NCBI GenBank assembly: GCA_002494015.1
Contig: DLAR01000073.1
Location: forward strand, 41,917-69,813
From: Porphyromonadaceae bacterium UBA7042
GTDB taxonomy: Bacteria; Bacteroidota; Bacteroidia; Bacteroidales; Muribaculaceae
Direction of reading: 5' to 3'
Length of the DNA: 27,897 nt
Shown: one piece after another, positions 8,502 to 15,607 of the stretch
Layout: each line of letters begins with the position of its first letter
How positions within the stretch are numbered: position 1 is the stretch's first letter
Notes under the pieces: generated by a model
The model's database searches: none
Told to the model about the DNA's origin: nothing
What the model saw: the letters and a program-made list of their open reading frames with translations, nothing else
Translations under genes and position numbers: made by a program

Positions 8502-11500
8502 ATGAAAAGACTCCTTGCAATACTGGTCAGCATCCTGTGTCTCGGTAATGCCGTGGCGCAGAATGCCCATTTCCGTCACTACTTCAGGTGCTATACTAAA
8601 AAGGACGGTCTCTCTCAGACCGATGTCAAGGCTATCCTTCAGGACAGCTACGGATTTATGTGGTTCGGCACCCGCAACAAGCTCAACCGTTATGACGGCA
8701 ACACAATCCGTGTCTTTGACTGCATAGACTCCGAGCGCGGGATGCGCGACAACAATGTGTCATCGCTTTATGAAGACTCGTCGCGCCGCCTGTGGATAGG
8801 GACTGACAACGGCGTGTTCATCTTCGACCCCGTCACGGAGGATTTCGACTATATCGACGAGGCTGCCGCCGACGGTGTCAGGATGACCGACTGGGTTTCG
8901 GCTATAAAAAGCGACTCGGCTGGCAATGTGTGGATTGTGCTTCCCAATCAGGGCCTTTTCCGCCGTGACCCGGACGGAAAGCTGTGGCATTACACTTTTG
9001 GCAATCCCGATGTGCCTGACCACGGCAGTCCGCAGTGCCTCTGCATCGACTCGGGCAGCCGAGTGTGGATCGGCACAAACGGCCTCGGTGTCTATCTCTA
9101 CGATGCCAATGCCGACCGTTTCTCGCAGTATCTCGGCGACAGTGCCGGCGCTACCCTCGAAGGGGAGAACATATACAAGATGTGTGACTACGGCGAAGAC
9201 CTCGTGATAGGGATACACGAAGGGAAACTCCGCCGTCTCAACAAGCGCCGCAACGTCGTGTCAGATTTCAACGCCCCCGATGTGCATTACAAGATTATAC
9301 GCGATGTGGCCGCTATGGACAACGAGCTGTGGGTCGCCACTCAGGCGGGTGCCTACATCATCAATGAGAGCGAGGGCACGGTCGAGCACATCTACAACGA
9401 CCCGATGTGTGCCTACTCTCTTTCTGACAACCAGATCAGCTGCATCTACCGCGACAAGGAAAACGGTATATGGCTCGGGACCAACATGGGCGGCGTAAAC
9501 TATCTCCCCCGCTACGGCATGGAATTCATCCGCCACGTCCCCATGAGCCGCGATTTCTCCATCAGCAGCAAGCGCATCCGCGAGATGGTTCAGGACAGCC
9601 ACGGCCGCATCTGGATCGGGACCGAGGACAAGGGAGTCAATATTTATGACCCCGGCACGGGACTCTGCCGCCGTCTCGGGAAAGACACCGGAAGCCGTCC
9701 CGCCAGTGACAGGACGATGTCATTGCTTGCGATGAACGACGATGTGTGGGTGGGCTATTTCAAGGACGGACTGGATGTCGCCTCGGGTGACGGACGCAAT
9801 ATCAGCCATTATTCCGAAAGCCGCCTCAACCTGAACGAGGGCAGTATATATGCCTTGTGCCGTGACCGCAGCGGCAACGTGTGGCTCGGCAATGGGTGGG
9901 GTGTCTATCTCTGCGACCCTGTCTCGATGAGGATGGAACACAAGACGGAATTCGGAATGAACTACATCTTTGACATCTTGGAGTCGTCTGACGGCAAAAT
10001 CTGGGTCGCCACTATGGGCAGCGGCGTGTTCCGCTATGACCCCGCGACAGGTGCGATTTCCCATTTTGAACATGACGAGAACGACCTGTCTACACTCAGC
10101 TCCAACTCGGTCAGCGGGATTTTTGAATCCTCGCAGGGTGAAATATGGTTCTCGACCGACCGCGGCGGTATATGCCGGTACAATGCTGCTGAAAACAATT
10201 TTACAACCGTCTCCGTCGCCCAAGGACTTCCCGATGACACTGCCTACAAGATACTTGAAGACAGGAATCATAACCTTTGGTTCGGGACCAACAACGGATT
10301 GGTGCAATTTGCGCCCAACGATTTAAGAATCAAAACTTTTACGACTAAAGACGGCCTGCCCTCCAATCAGTTTAACTACAAGTCGGCTCTCGTCGGCACT
10401 GACGGAACTTTCTATTTCGGCAGCAGCGAGGGACTTGTCTCGTTTGACCCCTACCACCATCTGAGCAACACCTACGTCCCGCCTGTTTATATAACCAAGC
10501 TCGTCATTGACGGCACAGAGAAATATGTGGTCGAGGATGCTGACGGAAACAGCCGCAGCGTGTCGGCGGTCAGGAAAATCGAGCTACCCTATGACCGCAA
10601 CAGCGTCGGGATACACTTCGCCACGCTCAGTTTCACCGAGCCGTCGGCCAACGGGTATGCCTATAAAATGAAGAACATCGACGAGGACTGGAACTATGCG
10701 ACCGACAATTACGGCGTTTCCTATGCCAATCTCGCCCCCGGCTCATATACCTTCTTTGTCAAAGGCGCCAACAACGACGGCCTGTGGCAGGAATCCCCCG
10801 CCGTGCTGCAAATCGAGATTCTGCCACCGTGGTGGCGCACGATATGGGCCTACATCCTTTATGCCGCGCTGATTATCGTGGCACTGTTCATTCTGATCAA
10901 ATGGATTAAACGCAGCGACCTCAACAAGGCCCGTCAGCAGCAGAAACTTTTTGAAATTGAAAAGGAGAAGGAACTTTACCGCTCCAAAATTGATTTTTTC
11001 ACGCAGGTCGCCCACGAAATCCGCACCCCTCTGACCCTCATCAACGGCCCGCTGGAGTCGATGCTGGAAATGGATATCCCCGACAAGGATATCCGAGGCA
11101 ACCTGAAGATAATGAGCCGCAACACATCCGAGCTGCTGACGCTCATAAACCAGTTGCTCGATTTCCGCAAAATCGACAACAACCGCATGGCGCTGACATT
11201 CACGACCATCGATGTTCAGGAGTTGCTCAACGACGCGTTCCAGCGTTTCAAGTCGATGGCGTTGTCAGAGGGGCGGCGCATGGAGCTGACTCTCAGCGAC
11301 GAACCTGCCTATATCTCGGGCGACAGCAATGCGATTGTCAAGATTTTCAACAACCTGTTTTCCAACGCCGTCAAGTATTCGGCCTACGATATTTCGGTAA
11401 AAGTGGCTGTCGAGGGCGATGCGGTGAAAATCGTGTTTCTCAACGACGGTCCCCAGATTCCCGCCGAGCTGGGCGAGATGGTTTTCGAGCCGTTCTATCA

Positions 11501-12542
11501 GATGAAGCGCAACGCCAACGAGCACGCAAGTTCCGGAATCGGTCTCTCGCTGTCGCGCTCACTGGCCAAGATGATGAACGGGTCGCTTGAGTTCTCCCAG
11601 TCAGGGCCGCTAAACTGCTTTACCGTTACACTGCCCGTCCTTCGCGACGAGTTGCCAGCCGCCATCCGCGCCGTCGACGACAATACCGCCGAAGGGGAGG
11701 ACGAAGTCACCGAAGTCGATGCCGCCGAAACAATCCTTATTGTCGAGGACAACCGCGAGTTGCGCAAGTTCCTCGTCGACAAGCTGTGTCCCCGTTTCTC
11801 GGTCGAGGAGGCATCCAACGGCGTCGAGGCTCTCGACCTTCTTGCCTCGCGTCACGTCGACCTCATCATTTCCGATATAATGATGCCTGAGATGAACGGT
11901 CTCGACCTGTGCAAGGAGGTGAAATCCAATATCGAGTACAGCCACATCCCCGTGTTGCTGCTCACGGCCAAAAACGACCTTGACAGCAAGGTCAAAGGTC
12001 TCAAAATCGGTGCCGAGGCTTATATCGAGAAACCTTTCTCGTTCAAGTATCTCCTCGCGCAGATTACCTCGATTTTTGAAAACCGCCGCCGCGAGAAAGA
12101 GGCATTCCGCCGCAAGCCGCTCATGTTCAGCCGTCAGGCAGGGATGAACAAAGCCGACGAGGAACTTCTCGCGCGCATCGTTTCCATAGTCGAGGAAAAT
12201 CTGACCGACCCCAATTTCGGTGTCGAGCTGCTTTCCGAGCAGACCAACATGTCCCGTTCAAGCCTCCACCGCAAGATAAAGGCTCTCTCAGGCTCGTCGC
12301 CCACCGATTTCATCCGTCTCATAAAACTCAAAAAGGCGGTCGAGTTCATTTCGTCGGGCGAATACCGCGTAGGCGAGGTGTGCTACCTCGTCGGGATGAG
12401 TTCCCCGTCCTATTTTATCAAGCAGTTCCAGAAACAGTTTGGAATGACCCCCAAGGAATTTGAATTCCAGTGCCGTGCCGCCGATGAAAACACCAAGAAG
12501 GGAAAACCCGGCAAAAAAGATGACAAGACAAAACAAAACTAA
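8502..12542 (+). CDS. Hybrid two-component system regulator (sensor kinase-AraC fusion)
   Basis: This 1346-residue protein joins all parts of a two-component system, the usual regulator of Bacteroides polysaccharide loci. In order: signal peptide ending AVAQ (about 20); a periplasmic sensor of repeated two-bladed propeller units (about 30-660, with many W-IGT or W-GT repeats); a Y_Y_Y domain (about 690-765); one membrane helix (about 780-801); a HisKA domain with phospho-acceptor His838 in AHEIRTPL; an ATPase domain (NLFSNAVKYS, GIGLSLSRSL); a receiver with acidic ILIVEDN and phospho-acceptor Asp1125 in SDIMMPEMNG; and an AraC-type double helix-turn-helix (about 1217-1325) ending GMTPKEF. The start at 8502 begins the signal peptide; an earlier TTG would include the promoter box. 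It is the first gene of an operon, ending 3 nt before the GH43 start, and presumably senses an oligosaccharide and activates nearby enzyme genes. Confidence 0.97.
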   Translation: MKRLLAILVSILCLGNAVAQNAHFRHYFRCYTKKDGLSQTDVKAILQDSYGFMWFGTRNKLNRYDGNTIRVFDCIDSERGMRDNNVSSLYEDSSRRLWIGTDNGVFIFDPVTEDFDYIDEAAADGVRMTDWVSAIKSDSAGNVWIVLPNQGLFRRDPDGKLWHYTFGNPDVPDHGSPQCLCIDSGSRVWIGTNGLGVYLYDANADRFSQYLGDSAGATLEGENIYKMCDYGEDLVIGIHEGKLRRLNKRRNVVSDFNAPDVHYKIIRDVAAMDNELWVATQAGAYIINESEGTVEHIYNDPMCAYSLSDNQISCIYRDKENGIWLGTNMGGVNYLPRYGMEFIRHVPMSRDFSISSKRIREMVQDSHGRIWIGTEDKGVNIYDPGTGLCRRLGKDTGSRPASDRTMSLLAMNDDVWVGYFKDGLDVASGDGRNISHYSESRLNLNEGSIYALCRDRSGNVWLGNGWGVYLCDPVSMRMEHKTEFGMNYIFDILESSDGKIWVATMGSGVFRYDPATGAISHFEHDENDLSTLSSNSVSGIFESSQGEIWFSTDRGGICRYNAAENNFTTVSVAQGLPDDTAYKILEDRNHNLWFGTNNGLVQFAPNDLRIKTFTTKDGLPSNQFNYKSALVGTDGTFYFGSSEGLVSFDPYHHLSNTYVPPVYITKLVIDGTEKYVVEDADGNSRSVSAVRKIELPYDRNSVGIHFATLSFTEPSANGYAYKMKNIDEDWNYATDNYGVSYANLAPGSYTFFVKGANNDGLWQESPAVLQIEILPPWWRTIWAYILYAALIIVALFILIKWIKRSDLNKARQQQKLFEIEKEKELYRSKIDFFTQVAHEIRTPLTLINGPLESMLEMDIPDKDIRGNLKIMSRNTSELLTLINQLLDFRKIDNNRMALTFTTIDVQELLNDAFQRFKSMALSEGRRMELTLSDEPAYISGDSNAIVKIFNNLFSNAVKYSAYDISVKVAVEGDAVKIVFLNDGPQIPAELGEMVFEPFYQMKRNANEHASSGIGLSLSRSLAKMMNGSLEFSQSGPLNCFTVTLPVLRDELPAAIRAVDDNTAEGEDEVTEVDAAETILIVEDNRELRKFLVDKLCPRFSVEEASNGVEALDLLASRHVDLIISDIMMPEMNGLDLCKEVKSNIEYSHIPVLLLTAKNDLDSKVKGLKIGAEAYIEKPFSFKYLLAQITSIFENRRREKEAFRRKPLMFSRQAGMNKADEELLARIVSIVEENLTDPNFGVELLSEQTNMSRSSLHRKIKALSGSSPTDFIRLIKLKKAVEFISSGEYRVGEVCYLVGMSSPSYFIKQFQKQFGMTPKEFEFQCRAADENTKKGKPGKKDDKTKQN

Positions 12543-12545
12543 AAT

Positions 12546-13586
12546 ATGGATATAAAGAAAGAAATTTACCGATTGATATCCTTGGGAATAGCCGTGTTTG
12601 CACTTCCGGCCTCGGGTACTGACAGGGTACAGGCCGGTGTGTGGAACGATACTGACGGAAATCCTATAAACGCCCACGGCGGCGGAATTCTTGAACACGA
12701 CGGTGTCTATTACTGGTATGGCGAGCGAAAGGGTGACCGGACCTACCGTTCCCCCGGCGTAGGGTGGGAATGCTACCGCACCGAGGCCGGAGGCGTGTCG
12801 TGTTACTCGTCGCGCGATTTGAAAAACTGGAAGTTTGAAGGTGTTGCGCTGAAACCTGATACTGCCGACCATACCTCTGACATTCACCCGACGATGGTAA
12901 TCGAGCGTCCCAAGGTCGTCTACAATGACAAGACACGCAAATTTGTCATGTGGATGCACATCGACAATCACTCTTACAGCGCGGCGCGGGCCGGTGTCGC
13001 GGTGAGCGACAGTCCCACCGGGCCGTTCACCTACATCCGTTCCGAGCGTCCCAACAATTCAGAGAGCCGCGACATGACAATATTCAAGGATGATGACGGC
13101 AAGGCTTACCACATCTATTCCTCAGAAGGAAACTCCACGCTGCACATCAGCCTCCTTTCCGATGATTATCTCTCCCAGTCGGGCAGTTTCTGCCGCAATT
13201 TCCCCAACCGTTTCCGCGAGGCTCCCGCTATTTTCAAGAATGACGGAAAATACTACATGGTGACTTCCGGTTGCTCGGGATGGTCGCCCAACGAGGCTGA
13301 ATGGGCGGTCTCTACCACCATCATGGGCCCGTGGACCCCGATGGACAACCCCTGTCGCGGAAAGGATGCCGACAAGACATTCTACGGGCAGAGTACGTTT
13401 GTCCTTCCCGTCGGCAACGGCTCTGACCGCTCGTTCATAATTATGTTTGACAAATGGAAAAAGGACGACCTTGTAGATTCCCGCTATATATGGCTTCCCA
13501 TCCGTTTCAACGGCGACACCCTGACGATTCCGTGGACTGACACTGTCGACCTCACCGGTTCCGCAACCGATTTTGCGGCTGAATAA
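12546..13586 (+). CDS. GH43 enzyme, exo-beta-1,3-galactanase-like
   Basis: This 346-residue protein is a single five-bladed propeller of family 43, with an N-terminal signal segment (about 1-24). Signatures include AHGGGILEHDGVYYWYGE (starting at 43), ERPKVVYN (120-127), SRDMTIF with Asp176, and RFREAPAIF with Glu225 as the likely acid. The first blade has His-Gly-Gly where most GH43 enzymes have the Asp base (RDP-type motif). Exo-beta-1,3-galactanases of the subfamily 24 type also lack this Asp, and a Gln has been proposed to contribute; here YGQST (Gln282) is a candidate. This makes removal of galactose from beta-1,3-galactan (for example arabinogalactan side chains) the best guess. It starts 3 nt after the regulator's stop codon, so the two are cotranscribed. 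Confidence 0.87.
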   Translation: MDIKKEIYRLISLGIAVFALPASGTDRVQAGVWNDTDGNPINAHGGGILEHDGVYYWYGERKGDRTYRSPGVGWECYRTEAGGVSCYSSRDLKNWKFEGVALKPDTADHTSDIHPTMVIERPKVVYNDKTRKFVMWMHIDNHSYSAARAGVAVSDSPTGPFTYIRSERPNNSESRDMTIFKDDDGKAYHIYSSEGNSTLHISLLSDDYLSQSGSFCRNFPNRFREAPAIFKNDGKYYMVTSGCSGWSPNEAEWAVSTTIMGPWTPMDNPCRGKDADKTFYGQSTFVLPVGNGSDRSFIIMFDKWKKDDLVDSRYIWLPIRFNGDTLTIPWTDTVDLTGSATDFAAE

Positions 13587-13606
13587 CCCACAAAAATTTC
13601 AGAACA

Positions 13607-15607
13607 ATGAAAAAGACCTTATATACTGCCATGATGCTCACGGCCTTCGCTGCCGGGACTTCGGTCGCGCAGACGGCCGTAACTGACAATGTGAAATTTT
13701 CCAAGGTGTCGAAACCCGTTCCCGCTCAGGCTGCACGCGGCGACCGGCCAGCCGGGTCGTTCTACCACACTCAGTTCACCGGCGTCGCGTGGGGCGATTG
13801 TGACAACGACGGATTCATGGATCTGTATTACTCTGATGTCGACACCCACGTCAGCAGCTCGTCGATTCAGTCAAGTCTGTATCTCAACAGCGGCGACGGG
13901 ACTTTTGCCCGCATGAATGTCGCTCCGTTCCGCGCGACAGCTTTCTCCTGCCCCGTGTGGACCGATATAAACAATGACGGTCTTCTCGACATGGTTCTCG
14001 TCGGTATTGCAGACTATGGCTACGGCTGGGACAACGACAAGACACGCCTTGACAAGATTGTCGCGCGCGTATATATTAATAAAGGTATAGGAGCCGACGG
14101 CAAGATTGCTTTTGAGGAGATGGCCGAGACCGGCCTGCGGCCACTTTTCAACGGGCGCAACGGCGGCAAGGGTCATAACTGGGTTTCGGCCGGAGACTAT
14201 GACAACGACGGTTATGTCGACTTGGTCATGACCGGATTTGACGAGGCTGCCCGCATGGTCAGCGACGAACCCGAGGAGGCCGTGCGCGCCGTCTACCTCT
14301 ACCGCAACATCGGCGGCGAGCGGTTTGAGCTTCAGGAGCTGCCTCTCGGCGATGCGCCTTTCCACGGCCTGACCGACGGCAGTGTGGAATTCTGTGACCT
14401 CGACGGCGACGGCCGGCTCGACCTGTTGTCGACAGGCTACGGCTCGACACGCGCGTCGGAAACACATATCTACTGGAACAACGGCGACGGTACTTTCACC
14501 GAGGATACTGCCAATGAGTTTATCGACGTGACCGATGCGTCATGTACTGTATATGACCTCGACAACGACGGCCTCGCCGACCTCGTGATGCCGGGCAAAT
14601 ATTTCAACACCGGCGCGAAACAGTTCAATCTCTATCGCAACATGGGCGGCCGCAAGTTTGAAAAAGTCGAGTCGGCAGCGTTTGAGGGGATTGACGGCGC
14701 GCAGATTTCAGTGGGCGATGTCAACCACGACGGTTGGCCCGATATTCTTGTCGGCGGACACGGCGCGTCCCACGAGCACACCACATGGCTCTATGTCAAC
14801 GGCGGTGACATGACTTTCAAGTCCTACGGCGCCCATTATGATGACCTTTTCGGCAAAACCGGCCATTTCAGCCGCGTCACCCACGGCGCGCAGCAACTCG
14901 TCGACTATGACAACGACGGTTTCCTTGACGCTTGGCTCTCGGGATGGTCCAACGGCGGTTGCACATCGGGTTGTCTCGCCGAGCTTTACCACAACGACAG
15001 CGCGTCGAAAGGCGCGACTGCCAATGCCGCTCCGTCAGCTCCTTCGGGACTCTCGGCCCGCGTCGACGATGCCGCCCGGACAGTGGAGCTGACATGGAAT
15101 CCGGCGACCGACGATGTCACCCCGGCCACGGCCCTCCGCTATAACGTCTATATCAGGCGCAAGGGAAGTGAGGAGGTGTCGATGACGGTTCCCGCTGACC
15201 TTGCCACGGGATTTGTGAAAGTCGCCAAGGTTTCGGGCGAGGTGCGCGGCTGTGTCTACAAGGCCCGTCTTGCCGCGTCGGGTGACTATGAGTGGGGCGT
15301 TCAGGCCATTGACAACGCCAATGCAGGCGGGGCGTTTGCGACCGGCTCGTTTACCGCCACCCTGTCGGGAATTGACGGAGTGGAAACCGACGGTGCGGCT
15401 CTCGGCCTCGACATGATTGACGGCATTCTGTCCTATCGCCTCGACGGTGACGGCCTGCTTGAAATATTTGCCCCTGACGGCCATGCGGCTCTTTCTCAGC
15501 CGGTCAGCGGCAACGGCTCGATAGTGCCCGCGTTTGCCACGGGAGTCTATGTGGCCCGTCTGACCGCCGGCAGTGAAACTGCAACCCTTAAAATAGTCGT
15601 GAAATGA
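13607..15607 (+). CDS. Secreted FG-GAP/VCBS repeat protein with Fn3 and C-terminal sorting-like domain
   Basis: This 666-residue protein has a signal peptide (ending SVAQ, about 22). At least seven repeats of the FG-GAP/VCBS type follow at about 62-445, each with a calcium-binding-like core: DCDNDGFMD, DINNDGLLD, DYDNDGYVD, DLDGDGRLD, DLDNDGLAD, DVNHDGWPD and DYDNDGFLD. These probably form a beta-propeller. A fibronectin type III domain (about 475-585) and a C-terminal domain ending GVYVARLTAGSETATLKIVVK come next. The last resembles the sorting domains of secreted Bacteroidetes proteins and the C-termini of the 20608 and GH3 products. No catalytic motif is recognised; a glycan-binding or adhesive role is inferred from its place between two glycosidase genes in the operon. 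It starts 20 nt after GH43 and overlaps the next gene by 4 nt. Confidence 0.88.
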   Translation: MKKTLYTAMMLTAFAAGTSVAQTAVTDNVKFSKVSKPVPAQAARGDRPAGSFYHTQFTGVAWGDCDNDGFMDLYYSDVDTHVSSSSIQSSLYLNSGDGTFARMNVAPFRATAFSCPVWTDINNDGLLDMVLVGIADYGYGWDNDKTRLDKIVARVYINKGIGADGKIAFEEMAETGLRPLFNGRNGGKGHNWVSAGDYDNDGYVDLVMTGFDEAARMVSDEPEEAVRAVYLYRNIGGERFELQELPLGDAPFHGLTDGSVEFCDLDGDGRLDLLSTGYGSTRASETHIYWNNGDGTFTEDTANEFIDVTDASCTVYDLDNDGLADLVMPGKYFNTGAKQFNLYRNMGGRKFEKVESAAFEGIDGAQISVGDVNHDGWPDILVGGHGASHEHTTWLYVNGGDMTFKSYGAHYDDLFGKTGHFSRVTHGAQQLVDYDNDGFLDAWLSGWSNGGCTSGCLAELYHNDSASKGATANAAPSAPSGLSARVDDAARTVELTWNPATDDVTPATALRYNVYIRRKGSEEVSMTVPADLATGFVKVAKVSGEVRGCVYKARLAASGDYEWGVQAIDNANAGGAFATGSFTATLSGIDGVETDGAALGLDMIDGILSYRLDGDGLLEIFAPDGHAALSQPVSGNGSIVPAFATGVYVARLTAGSETATLKIVVK

